A DNA stretch of 44,098 nucleotides from 70-18 sp041691815 (lineage in GTDB: Bacteria; Pseudomonadota; Alphaproteobacteria; Acetobacterales; Acetobacteraceae), in NCBI GenBank assembly GCA_041691815.1, contig JBEPTZ010000023.1:1-44098 (forward strand). The letters run 5' to 3'. The position numbers and the translations under genes are program-made. Below are positions 34,629 to 43,269 of this stretch, piece after piece. Below the pieces are notes generated by a model. It had not been told where the DNA came from. It worked only from the letters and a program-made list of their open reading frames with translations, and did no database searches. How positions within the stretch are numbered: position 1 is the first letter of the stretch; each line of letters begins with the position of its first letter.

Positions 34629-35564
34629 ATGTGGCAGCCAAGCACCCGCTATCCCGATCCCAATGTCGTGGTCATCGACCCGGCGTTCAACAAATACCGC
34701 ATCGCCCTCGCCTCGGTGGAGCAGCTCTACACCGGCTGCCGCTGGTCCGAAGGCCCGGTGTGGTTCGGCGATGCCCGCTGCCTGCTGTGGAGCGACATCC
34801 CCAACAACCGCATCCTGCGCTGGGACGAGGAAACCGGCGCCACCACGGTGTTCCGCAAACCCTCCAACAACGCCAACGGCAACACCCGCGACCGCCAGGG
34901 CCGCCTGGTTACCTGCGAGCATGACAGCCGCCGGGTGACCCGCACCGAATACGACGGCGCCATAACTGTCATGGCGGATAACCATAACGGCAAGAAACTG
35001 AATTCGCCGAACGACGTGGTGGTGAAATCCGACGGCTCGATCTGGTTCACCGACCCCACCTTCGGCATCCTCGGCTATTACGAGGGCCACAAGGACGAAT
35101 CTGAGGTCACCCCGGCGGTCTGGCGCATCGACGGCCAGATCGGCGCCCTCAGCATGGTGGCCGACGACATCCCCGGCCCCAACGGCCTGGCGTTCTCGCC
35201 GGACGAAAAGATCCTCTACGTCGTCGCCTCCCGCGCCGAGCCGCGCGATATCCGCGCCTACGACGTGCTCGACGGCACCCGCCTCGCCAATCCGCGCATC
35301 GTCGTGCATGCCGAGGGCGGCACCCCAGACGGCTTCCGGGTCGATGTCGACGGCAATCTCTGGTGCGGCTGGGGCATGGGCGACCCGGAACTGGACGGCG
35401 TGCGCATCTTCACCGCCCGCGGCCAGCCGATCGGCCATATCCGCCTGCCGGAACGTGCCGCCAATCTGTGCTTCGGCGGCCGGCATCGCAACCGCCTGTT
35501 CATGGCCGCCAGCCACGGCCTCTACGCCCTCTACGTCAACACCCAGGGAGCAATCGGCGGATGA
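34629..35564 (+). CDS. SMP-30/gluconolactonase-family protein
   Basis: This is a six-bladed propeller of 311 residues. The divalent-metal ligands of the family are visible: Glu41 (RWSEGPVWF), an Asn in SPNDVVV (Asn128) or PNGLAF (Asn185), and Asp234 (GGTPDGFRVDVDG). It probably hydrolyses a sugar lactone or similar ester in the cytoplasm. ATG 34629 follows a GGGGGAC site; the longer open frame is a shadow over the GNAT gene and the repeat. It heads an operon with PhyH and ureohydrolase genes, each overlapping the previous by four bases. Confidence 0.92.
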   Translation: MWQPSTRYPDPNVVVIDPAFNKYRIALASVEQLYTGCRWSEGPVWFGDARCLLWSDIPNNRILRWDEETGATTVFRKPSNNANGNTRDRQGRLVTCEHDSRRVTRTEYDGAITVMADNHNGKKLNSPNDVVVKSDGSIWFTDPTFGILGYYEGHKDESEVTPAVWRIDGQIGALSMVADDIPGPNGLAFSPDEKILYVVASRAEPRDIRAYDVLDGTRLANPRIVVHAEGGTPDGFRVDVDGNLWCGWGMGDPELDGVRIFTARGQPIGHIRLPERAANLCFGGRHRNRLFMAASHGLYALYVNTQGAIGG

Positions 35565-36454
35565 CCAGCACCATCGCCGGACGGCCATTGCCGCCCGAAC
35601 GGCTCGGCCAGCTCAGTGACGCGCCATCCGACCCCGCCGCCCGCCGCGCCCGTTTCGCCGAGGACGGCTATCTGCTGCTGCGCGGCGCGCTGCCGGTGGC
35701 CGATGTGCAGGCCGCCCGCGCCGAAGTGCTGGCCCGGCTGCGCGCGGTCGGCGAGGTCACCGGCACCGACGCACTGCCGGTTGCCACCGGCCAGAGCCGC
35801 CGCGCCGAACTCCACCCCGATCTCGGCGCCTTCTGGCGCGATGTGAGCGAAGGCCCGGCGCTGCGCCGCGCCGTGCATGGCCCGGCGCTGCACGCCGCCA
35901 CCGCGGCGCTGCTCGGCGAGATCACCGTGCCATACGATTTCGTCTGGCTGCGCGCGGTCACCGCCGGCCGCGCCAGCCCGTTCCATTTCGACCACCCCTA
36001 CATGAACCGCGGCAGCGATCGCCTGGTCACCTGCTGGACTCCGCTCGGCCCGGTCTCGCTGCAAGACGGCCCGATCGCGCTGATGCAAGGCTCGCAGCAC
36101 TGGACCGACCTCGCCGACCGCATCCGTGGCCGCGACGTCGACCGCGAGGCCGGCTTCAACGCCAGCTTCACCGAGGACATGGTCGATCTGGTCACGGCGC
36201 GCGACAGCCGCGTCCTGTCGGCCGATTTCCAGCCCGGCGACGTGCTGGTGTTCGGCATGTTCCTGCTGCACGGCAGCCTGGACAACGCGGCCCCTGGCGG
36301 CCGGGTCCGCCTGTCCTGCGACACCCGCTACCAGCCGGCCGCCGACGCCCGCGACGACCGCTGGTTCGGCGCGCCCCCGAAAGCCCACGGCGATCTGTCC
36401 TATGGCGGCCTCAGCGCTGCCCAACCGCTGATCGCCGCACCGATTGTCCGATGA
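35561..36454 (+). CDS. Phytanoyl-CoA dioxygenase family (Fe/2-oxoglutarate) protein
   Basis: This 297-residue PhyH-family protein has the iron-binding facial triad: His142 and Asp144 in FHFDHPY and His237 in FLLHGS, followed by an Arg for 2-oxoglutarate at 248 or 250 in GGRVRLS. It hydroxylates a small substrate with O2 and 2-oxoglutarate. The start overlaps the SMP-30 stop (ATGA) and its own stop overlaps the ureohydrolase start, so the three are translationally coupled. The operon suggests a guanidino or amino-acid-derived substrate, an inference. Confidence 0.9.
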   Translation: MTSTIAGRPLPPERLGQLSDAPSDPAARRARFAEDGYLLLRGALPVADVQAARAEVLARLRAVGEVTGTDALPVATGQSRRAELHPDLGAFWRDVSEGPALRRAVHGPALHAATAALLGEITVPYDFVWLRAVTAGRASPFHFDHPYMNRGSDRLVTCWTPLGPVSLQDGPIALMQGSQHWTDLADRIRGRDVDREAGFNASFTEDMVDLVTARDSRVLSADFQPGDVLVFGMFLLHGSLDNAAPGGRVRLSCDTRYQPAADARDDRWFGAPPKAHGDLSYGGLSAAQPLIAAPIVR

Positions 36455-37344
36455 ATTTCTGCGACCTGCCCCCCGGCCCACCTGGCCCCAACACCCGCGC
36501 CGCGATCCTCGGCGTGCCGTATGATTGCGGCATCCACCCGTTCCGCGTCGGCTCGCGCGAGGCGCCGGGGGCGGTACGCCACGAATCCCGGCTGATGCGC
36601 CGCCATCACGCCAGCCAGGGCGATTTCGACGTCCTGGCCCGCCTCAACGCGGTGGATTGCGGCGACGTCGCACTGGTCGCCGGCCGCCCGCTGCTGGCCT
36701 TCCCGGCGATCGAGGCGGCCGCCGGCGCCATCCTGGATACCGGCGCGGTGCCGATCGCGATCTGCGGCGACGGCTCCTGCTCGCTGCCGCTGATGCGCGC
36801 CGCCGGGCAGCGCCACAAGGGCCTGGTGGCGCTGCATATCGACAGCCATACCGACGCCTACGAACTCGGCGAGGACGACCCGCTCGACCCCTCCACCCAA
36901 TTTACCCACGCCGCCAGCGAAGCCATCATCGACGTCGCCCGCTCCTGGCACGTCGGCATTCGCGGCTTCACCTACGTGCCCGGCGTGGTCGCCCGCGCCC
37001 GCGCGCTGGGCTACGGCGTGGTCACCACCGAGGAATTGCTGGCCCGCGGCTTCGCCCAGACCATGGCCCAGTTCCGCGACCAGGCCGCCGGCCGCCCGGT
37101 CTACCTGTGCTGGGACATGGACATCTTCGACCCCTCGGTGGCACCCGGCGTCTGCACCCCGACCTGGGGCGGCCTGTCGGCGCGCGAAGGCATCGAACTG
37201 ATGCGCAGCCTGTCCGGCCTCGATATCGTCGCTATCGACTTCAACACCGTCAGCCCGCCACACGACGCCGGCGGCCAGTCGGCGTTCCTGTGCGCACATA
37301 TGATGCTTGAGGCGATGCTGGTGCTGGCGCAGCCGGGGAAGTAA
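36451..37344 (+). CDS. Ureohydrolase (arginase/agmatinase) family protein lacking one metal His
   Basis: This ureohydrolase-fold protein has 297 residues. Most manganese ligands are present: Asp131, His133 and Asp135 in HIDSHTDAY, and Asp222 and Asp224 in WDMDIFDPSVAPG. The usual GGDHS motif reads CGDGSCSLP, with Gly108 where the first metal-binding His belongs. The TPTWGGLSAREG segment and DFNTVSPPHDAGG are typical of the family. It may split a guanidino compound to urea plus an amine, but the missing ligand makes activity uncertain. The stop is directly followed by copy 3 of the dispersed element. Confidence 0.88.
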   Translation: MNFCDLPPGPPGPNTRAAILGVPYDCGIHPFRVGSREAPGAVRHESRLMRRHHASQGDFDVLARLNAVDCGDVALVAGRPLLAFPAIEAAAGAILDTGAVPIAICGDGSCSLPLMRAAGQRHKGLVALHIDSHTDAYELGEDDPLDPSTQFTHAASEAIIDVARSWHVGIRGFTYVPGVVARARALGYGVVTTEELLARGFAQTMAQFRDQAAGRPVYLCWDMDIFDPSVAPGVCTPTWGGLSAREGIELMRSLSGLDIVAIDFNTVSPPHDAGGQSAFLCAHMMLEAMLVLAQPGK

Positions 37345-37473
37345 GGGTTCTTTTTTGAAAAAAAGAACCAAAAAATTTTTATCCGCCTTGTAACAATGGA
37401 GAGGTGGAGACTCCGGAGTCTTCAATGGATAAAAAGTTTTTTTGCTTCTTTTTGTTCACAAAAAGAAGGCCTT
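37343..37473 (+). repeat. Dispersed two-hairpin terminator-like element, copy 3
   Basis: This copy has the same orientation as copy 1. Hairpin A is at about 37346-37369. The core differs from copies 1 and 2 but holds its own perfect palindrome, GACTCCGGAGTC. Then come GGATAAAAAG and T7, and hairpin B (CTTCTTTTTGT 37445-37455, ACAAAAAGAAG 37458-37468). It fills the gap between the convergent ureohydrolase and FAD oxidoreductase genes. Confidence 0.85.
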
Positions 37474-37475
37474 GC

Positions 37476-38810
37476 TTATATCTTCCCTGGCCTGATTGCC
37501 TTCGAGAACCGGCTGAACGCATAGGGCGCCGCGTCCACTGCTGTCGGGTCGCCGGCGACGATATCGGCCATCATCTTGCCTGCCCCCGGCCCGATCCCGA
37601 AGCCGTGCCCGGAGAAGCCGGTGGCGAGGTGAAAGCCGGGCAGGGCGTCCACTGCCGAGATCACCGGCACCGCGTCCGGCGTGACATCGATCAGCCCGCC
37701 CCAGCGTTCGGCCTCCTGGATCTTGGCGAAGCCGGGGAAGCTGCGCACCAGGTTGTCGCGCGCCTCTTTCAGGATCGAGCCATGCGGCGCCGGGTCCAGC
37801 ACCCGCACCCGCTCGAACGGCGTTGCCTCGTCCATCGCCCAGCTTCGCGGCGTGCGCCATTCCTCGAGAAACTGGCCGCCGACCCGCAGCCGTAACTCGT
37901 GCCATGAGGTTTTCAGCGACGGCAGGAATTCGCGGAACAGCCGGAAGCTGTCCGGCGTGATCTCGCTCACCGAGGCATTGCGCCGGGCGATGGTGTAGCC
38001 GCCGTCCAGCCGCTTGCGGAAGGCGAAATCCGCCCCGCCGGCGCTCACCTCCGGCAGCCCGTCGATCGGCTGGGTGCGGAACGCGGTGCCCAGGACCTTG
38101 AGCAGCGGCAGGTCGATGCCGCCGCCATTGGGCAGCTTCATGTTGCCGGTGAACAGCCTGCTCCAGGCGCCGCCGGCCAGTACCACGCTGTCGCAGGCAA
38201 TGCGGCCGCGCTCGGTGATCACTCCGCCGACCCGCCCGCCCTTGGTCTCCACGCCGCGCACCGCGCAGTTGGTCAGGATCACCGCCCCCATCGCCCGCGC
38301 CGCGTTGGCCATCGCCGGCGCGGCCTTCTGTGGTTCGGCGCGGCCGTCGCTCGGGGTATAGAGCGCGCCCTTGAACGGCCGGCCGACGCCTGGCAGCACG
38401 CCCTCGATCTCGTTCGGCGCCAGCATGCGCGAATCGAGCTGGAATTCCCGCGCCTGCTCCAGCCAGGCCTGGTATTCGTCGAGTTGCGCCTGGCTGTCGC
38501 ACAGATAGGCGATGCCGCACTGGTTGAAGCCGGTTTCCTGGCCGGTCAGTTCGTTCATCTGCCGCCACCAGCGCAGGCTTTCCAGCCCGAGCGGAATTTC
38601 GCGGGCATCGCGCCCCATCACCCGCGTCCAGCCCCAGTTGCGGCTGGATTGCTCGGCGCCGATCCGGCCCTTCTCGCACAGCACCACCGGGATGCCCTTC
38701 TGCGCCAGGAAGAACGCCGTGGAGACCCCCGCGATGCCGCCGCCGATCACCACCACGGACGTGCTGTCGGGCATCGTCTCGCTCGCCTGCACCGGGTCCA
38801 CCTGCGGCAT
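37476..38810 (-). CDS. FAD-dependent oxidoreductase (D-amino acid/opine oxidase-like)
   Basis: This DAO-family flavoprotein has 444 residues. The FAD dinucleotide motif is VVVIGGGIAGVSTAFFLAQKG at about residue 20, followed by CEKGRIGAEQSSRNWGW, VVLAGGAWSR in the middle and FHLATGFSGHGFGIGPGAGKMMADIV at the C-terminus. It probably oxidises a secondary or primary amine, as in D-amino-acid dehydrogenases and opine oxidases. AGGAG is seven bases from ATG 38810. It converges with the ureohydrolase operon and lies close to the opine-type ABC transporter. Confidence 0.92.
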   Translation of the reverse strand: MPQVDPVQASETMPDSTSVVVIGGGIAGVSTAFFLAQKGIPVVLCEKGRIGAEQSSRNWGWTRVMGRDAREIPLGLESLRWWRQMNELTGQETGFNQCGIAYLCDSQAQLDEYQAWLEQAREFQLDSRMLAPNEIEGVLPGVGRPFKGALYTPSDGRAEPQKAAPAMANAARAMGAVILTNCAVRGVETKGGRVGGVITERGRIACDSVVLAGGAWSRLFTGNMKLPNGGGIDLPLLKVLGTAFRTQPIDGLPEVSAGGADFAFRKRLDGGYTIARRNASVSEITPDSFRLFREFLPSLKTSWHELRLRVGGQFLEEWRTPRSWAMDEATPFERVRVLDPAPHGSILKEARDNLVRSFPGFAKIQEAERWGGLIDVTPDAVPVISAVDALPGFHLATGFSGHGFGIGPGAGKMMADIVAGDPTAVDAAPYAFSRFSKAIRPGKI

Positions 38811-38884
38811 CGCGCACTCCTGTCGGATTCGTCATGCGCAGCCTAGAAGCGTGCCCGGGAATATTCCAGGTGCGGCGGCAAGCG

Positions 38885-39934
38885 CTAAACCACAGCCGGT
38901 TCGCGCTGTACCGCCCCGCCGGCCTGCTTCCAGGCGTTCATCCCACCCTCCAGATGCCGCGCGCTGGCCAGCCCGGCATCCTGCGCCGCCCGCACCGCCA
39001 TCGCCGAGCGCTCGCCGAACGCGCAGTAGAATACCAGCCTTTTGCCGCTGGCCTCGGCCAGCCCGTGCAGCACCCCGCCGCGCGCCAGGCTCGCCGGCAG
39101 CGTCGGATACGGCACGTGCAGGCTGCCTTCGATCACCCCGTGCCGCGCCCGTTCGCCGGCCTCGCGCAGGTCGATCAACAGCGCCTCGCCCGCCTCCGCC
39201 GCCATCCACTCCGACGCCGTCAGCGCCCAGCCGCGCGCCGCGATCGCCTGCTGCGCCAGCCCCTGGCGCATATTGGCCGGCACCGCCACGTCCATCATCT
39301 TCGGGTTCGGCAGGTTCAGCCCATTCATCAGCGTGATGTAGGCGTCCACCGACGCCACCTGCAGCCGCGGATTCCACGCCCGTTCTTCCGCAATTGTGCT
39401 GACGCTATCCCCTTTGTAATCATGCGCCGGAAACACCAGCGTCTCATCCGGCAGCTTCAGCAGCCGGTTGAAGATCGAATCATACTGCGCCCGTGGATCG
39501 CCGTTCTGGAAATCCGTCCGCCCGGTGCCGCGGATCAGCAGCGTGTCGCCGGTGAACACACGGTCGGCCAGCGCGAAGCTGTAGCTGTCATCGGTGTGCC
39601 CCGGCGTGTAGATCGCCTCCAGGCACAGCCCCTCGATGGTCAGCCGCTCGCCGTCCGCCACCCGCATCGACACGCAATCCACCCCGCTCTGCTCGCCCAT
39701 CACCGTGATGCACGAGGTATGGTCGCGCAGCGCCCCCAGTGCGGTGATATGGTCGGCATGCAGATGGGTATCCACCGCCTTCACCAGCTTCAGGTCCAGC
39801 TCGCGGATCAGCTGCAGATAGCGGTCGGTGCGCTCCAGAACCGGATCGATGATCAGCGCCTCGCCGCCGATCCTGCTGGCCAGCAGATAGCTGTAGGTGG
39901 AGGAAACGCTGTCGAACAACTGCCGGAAGATCAT
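38885..39934 (-). CDS. Persulfide dioxygenase-rhodanese fusion (ETHE1-like)
   Basis: This is a 349-residue fusion. The N-terminal metallo-beta-lactamase domain has the iron site His57, His59, Asp61, His62 (HLHADH), His113 (YTPGHTDDS), Asp130 (FTGD) and His171 (FPAHDYKG), as in ETHE1, which oxidises glutathione persulfide to sulfite. The C-terminal rhodanese domain has Cys304 in FYCAFGERS. The fusion couples persulfide transfer with oxidation in sulfide or sulfur-amino-acid breakdown. GGGAGG lies at good spacing to ATG 39934; the longer open frame upstream overlaps the divergent crotonase gene. Confidence 0.94.
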   Translation of the reverse strand: MIFRQLFDSVSSTYSYLLASRIGGEALIIDPVLERTDRYLQLIRELDLKLVKAVDTHLHADHITALGALRDHTSCITVMGEQSGVDCVSMRVADGERLTIEGLCLEAIYTPGHTDDSYSFALADRVFTGDTLLIRGTGRTDFQNGDPRAQYDSIFNRLLKLPDETLVFPAHDYKGDSVSTIAEERAWNPRLQVASVDAYITLMNGLNLPNPKMMDVAVPANMRQGLAQQAIAARGWALTASEWMAAEAGEALLIDLREAGERARHGVIEGSLHVPYPTLPASLARGGVLHGLAEASGKRLVFYCAFGERSAMAVRAAQDAGLASARHLEGGMNAWKQAGGAVQREPAVV

Positions 39935-40043
39935 CGGTGGTCCTCCCATTGAATCAGCCACGCTACCACACCAGCCGCCCCGCTTGCAGCACGCACTTGG
40001 AACCGCGCCCGGAAAGGCGGAAACTCCGGCGCGGAGGAACCCT

Positions 40044-40841
<798 letters not shown>

Positions 40842-40863
40842 AAAAGACAGGCAGGAAAGACGG

Positions 40864-41017
40864 GATTCACAAAGAGGCGGAGAGGCGGAGAGAAGCAAGT
40901 GGAGATGAGATTACGGTCGTTCGGCGGGCGGGTTTGGTGGTTTCGTTTCGGTGATGCCGAGTTTCGTTCCAGACTGTTCTGCTTGCTTCTCTCCGCCTCT
41001 CCGCCTCTTTGTGAATC
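40864..41017. repeat. 36-bp perfect inverted repeat with 82-bp loop
   Basis: The left arm 40864-40899 (GATTCACAAAGAGGCGGAG to AGAAGCAAG) and right arm 40982-41017 are exact reverse complements over 36 bases. The arms are almost entirely purine on one strand, with an AGGCGGAG repeat inside. The loop holds no gene. It fills the gap between the crotonase and VOC genes. A decayed relative occurs at 7381-7490. Confidence 0.93.
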
Positions 41018-41068
41018 TAACTTCGCTTGCTCCCATCTGGTCCCCGCAACACCAGGAAAGAACGCGCC

Positions 41069-41980
41069 ATGAACGACGCCCAGCCCATGCAACCCGTCTA
41101 CGACCGCACCACCCAGGACGTCGGCAACATCGTCGAATTCGGTCACGTCAACATCCGCGTCGACGACCAGCGCCTCGCCACGCTGTTCTACATCATGGGC
41201 CTCGGCCTCACCCGCGACCCCTACCTGATGGTCGGCGTCGACAACATGTGGGTCAACGCCGGCACCTGCCAGTTCCACCTGCCGCTCGGCAAGCCGCAGG
41301 TGCTGCGCGGCACCACCGGCCTCGTGGTCCCCGATCTCGACGCGCTGGTCGACCGCCTCAAAGCCGTCGCCCCCCGCCTCGCCGGCACCAAATTCGCCTG
41401 GAAGCGCACCAGCAATTCCAGCGAGGGGGACGCAATCGAGGCCACCTGCCCCTGGGGCAACCGCATGCGCCTGCACGCGCCAGACGAGGCCCGCTTCGGC
41501 CGCATGCTGCTCGGCATGCCCTACGTCGAGGTGGACGTCGCCCCCGGCACCACCAAAGGCATCGCCCGCTTCTACCGCCAGCTCCTCGCCAACCCCGCCA
41601 AAGCCGGCCACGACGCCCGTGGCGCCTTCGCCCGCGTGCCGATCGGCCTGGCCGAAGCGATGATCTTCCGCGAAACCGACGCCGCCCTGCCGCCGTTCGA
41701 CGGCCACCACATCCAGATCGCCATCGCCGACTTCTCCGGCGTCCACGCCCGCCTGCAAAAGCGCGGCCTGGTCACCGAGGAAAGCAACGAAAGCCAGTAC
41801 CGCTTCCAGGACATCGTCGACCTCGACAGCAACCAGGTGCTCGCCACCATCGAACACGAAGTCCGCAGCATGCGCCACCCGATGTTCGCCCGCACCATGA
41901 CCAACCGCAACGCAGCAACCACCAACAACGTCTATGCTTCGGGCTACGAGGCCGGGATGTGGCGGATGCCGCCAGTCTAG
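41069..41980 (+). CDS. VOC (glyoxalase/dioxygenase) superfamily protein
   Basis: This 303-residue protein has two vicinal-oxygen-chelate-like halves. The first is GHVNIRVDDQRLATLFYIMGLGLTRDPYL and the second includes ARFYRQLLANPAKAG, HHIQIAIADFSGVHARLQKRG and FQDIVDLDSNQVLATIEHEVRS, where His and Glu metal ligands are expected. The substrate is unknown. An in-frame ATG at 41027 exists, but AGGAAAG precedes ATG 41069. It is followed by a half copy of the dispersed element before the convergent TetR gene. Confidence 0.86.
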   Translation: MNDAQPMQPVYDRTTQDVGNIVEFGHVNIRVDDQRLATLFYIMGLGLTRDPYLMVGVDNMWVNAGTCQFHLPLGKPQVLRGTTGLVVPDLDALVDRLKAVAPRLAGTKFAWKRTSNSSEGDAIEATCPWGNRMRLHAPDEARFGRMLLGMPYVEVDVAPGTTKGIARFYRQLLANPAKAGHDARGAFARVPIGLAEAMIFRETDAALPPFDGHHIQIAIADFSGVHARLQKRGLVTEESNESQYRFQDIVDLDSNQVLATIEHEVRSMRHPMFARTMTNRNAATTNNVYASGYEAGMWRMPPV

Positions 41981-41994
41981 CGAAGCAAGGAGGC

Positions 41995-42040
41995 AAGTCT
42001 TCTTTGTTTGAAAACAAAGAAGCAAAAAAACTTCATCCGC
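41995..42040 (-). repeat. Half copy of the dispersed element, copy 4
   Basis: Only one hairpin and its A-tract are present: CTTCTTTGTTT (41999-42009), loop GA, AAACAAAGAAG (42012-42022), then C, A7 and CTTCATCC. Over about 43 bases it is identical (reverse complement) to the hairpin-B end of copy 1. It lies between the convergent VOC and TetR genes. Confidence 0.82.
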
Positions 42041-42052
42041 TTGGCTGCTGCG

Positions 42053-42607
42053 CTAGCGCGGAAAGCCGGCGGCAAGGCGGCGCAGCGCGCGGGAAAACAC
42101 CGCCTCGTCACCAAGCGCGCGCGACAGCACCAGCGCGCCCTGGATGCCGCCGATCGCCGCTTCCGCCTGCTGCCCGGCCGCGTCGGCGTCCACGCCGGCA
42201 CGGATCAACGCCCGCACCAGTGCCGCGATCCAGCGCCTGAAATAGCCACCGATCTCGCCGGCGAAGCGATCCCTCGTCGCATCGAGCGCGAAGCTCCCCA
42301 CCAGGCAGATCCTGCGCCCGGAGCGGAAATAATCGTCGATCGCCGCCCACATCCAGGCGATCGCCGTGCGTGGTTCGTCCTCCTCCAGCGGCCGGAACAC
42401 GTTCTCCACGAACCACGCATCAACATCCGCCAGCACCGCCGCCGCCATCGCCTCCTTCCCGCCGGGAAAGAAGTGATACAGGCTGCCCTTGCCCAACCCG
42501 GTGCGTTCGGTGATCCGGCTCAACGTCGCGCCCTCATAGCCAAGCTCGCGAAACACCTCGGCCACGCGGGCAACCGCATCCGCACGCTCGAACACCACGC
42601 GCGTCAT
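42053..42607 (-). CDS. TetR/AcrR-family transcriptional regulator
   Basis: This repressor has 184 residues. Its N-terminal helix-turn-helix is VAEVFRELGYEGATLSRITERTGLGKGSLYHFFPGGKEAM, and its C-terminal ligand domain has VLADVDAWFVENVFRP, CLVGSFALD and AIGGIQGALVLSRAL, like the LmrA/YxaF group. ATG 42607 gives the compact protein. It lies 13 bases downstream of the NTF2-like gene on the same strand. The pair probably shares the promoter with the palindromic operator at 43102-43134, suggesting autoregulation. Confidence 0.93.
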   Translation of the reverse strand: MTRVVFERADAVARVAEVFRELGYEGATLSRITERTGLGKGSLYHFFPGGKEAMAAAVLADVDAWFVENVFRPLEEDEPRTAIAWMWAAIDDYFRSGRRICLVGSFALDATRDRFAGEIGGYFRRWIAALVRALIRAGVDADAAGQQAEAAIGGIQGALVLSRALGDEAVFSRALRRLAAGFPR

Positions 42608-42620
42608 GCGCGGCCCGCGG

Positions 42621-43082
42621 TCATAGCCCGAGTGCGGAAAGCCCGGGATGGTCATCCGGCCGGCGCCCCAGCGGCCAGTGATACTTGCGCTCAGTCTCCT
42701 TGATCGGCACGTCATTGATCGAGGCGAACCGCCGCTGCACCAGCCCGGCGGCGTTGAAATCCCAGTTCTCGTTGCCATAGGAACGGAACCAGTTGCCGGA
42801 ATCGTCGCGCCACTCATAGGCGAACCGCACCGCGATCACATGCGCGCCAAACGCCCAGACCTCCTTGATCAACCGATACTCCAGCTCCTTGGCCCATTTC
42901 CGCTTCAGGAAGGCGAGAATCTCGCCGCGCCCGGTGATGAACTCCGCCCGATTCCGCCATGTGCTGTCCTCGGTATAAACCAGGCAGACCTTGTCCGGAT
43001 TGCGGTTGTTCCAGCCATCTTCCGCCGCCCGCACCTTGGCGGTGGCAGTTTCCAGCGTGAACGGCGGGGCGATGGTGGCCAT
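42621..43082 (-). CDS. NTF2-like (DUF1348) protein
   Basis: This 153-residue SnoaL/NTF2-like cone-fold protein belongs to the DUF1348 group. Landmarks are RAAEDGWNNRNPDKVCLVYTEDSTWRNRAEF, FLKRKWAKELEYRLIKEVWAF, RFAYEWRDDSGNWFRSYGNENWDF and a final KYHWPLGRRP. The function is unknown; related folds bind small hydrophobic ligands. It is the first gene of a two-gene operon with the TetR regulator and is likely the regulated target. Confidence 0.9.
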   Translation of the reverse strand: MATIAPPFTLETATAKVRAAEDGWNNRNPDKVCLVYTEDSTWRNRAEFITGRGEILAFLKRKWAKELEYRLIKEVWAFGAHVIAVRFAYEWRDDSGNWFRSYGNENWDFNAAGLVQRRFASINDVPIKETERKYHWPLGRRPDDHPGLSALGL

Positions 43083-43101
43083 GACGAAACTCCTGCATGC
43101 T

Positions 43102-43134
43102 GTACTGAACGGTTTGTAGTGTACTGTTCAGTAC
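43102..43134. promoter_or_regulatory. Palindromic operator upstream of the NTF2-like/tetR operon
   Basis: GTACTGAAC at 43102-43110 pairs with GTTCAGTAC at 43126-43134, a perfect 9-bp inverted repeat. The right half is also inside a smaller palindrome, GTACTG-TT-CAGTAC (43121-43134). It lies 20-52 bases before the ATG at 43082, the usual place for TetR-type binding. Confidence 0.7.
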
Positions 43135-43166
43135 GGATCGCGGCAAGCCCACCCCCGGCCCCCGGC

Positions 43167-43266
43167 TCACAGCGCCTTGGTCATCGATATCCGGCTGGTC
43201 CCCGGCGGGTCGCAGGCGATCTCGTCGAGCCGCTGCCAGCCATGCCGCGCATGCAACGCCGGCGCC
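43167..43266 (-). pseudogene. C-terminal remnant of a GNAT-like acetyltransferase
   Basis: On the minus strand this stretch reads QAPALHARHGWQRLDEIACD followed by PPGTSRISMTKAL and a stop at 43167-43169. ALHARHGWQ and the closing MTKAL resemble the last strand and tail of GNAT-type acetyltransferases. No upstream part exists: the sequence runs directly into the histidine kinase stop codon in another frame. It looks like a leftover from a deletion. The call is tentative. Confidence 0.45.
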
Positions 43267-43269
43267 TGA

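Noticed and set aside
36451..37344. Annotation as agmatinase (speB)
   Set aside because: One metal ligand is missing and the context does not fix the substrate, so only the family is assigned.
37456..38835. A long minus-strand frame overlapping the FAD oxidoreductase
   Set aside because: It is Arg/Gly-rich shadow coding in a GC-rich gene; the 37476-38810 frame carries the FAD motif and conserved segments.
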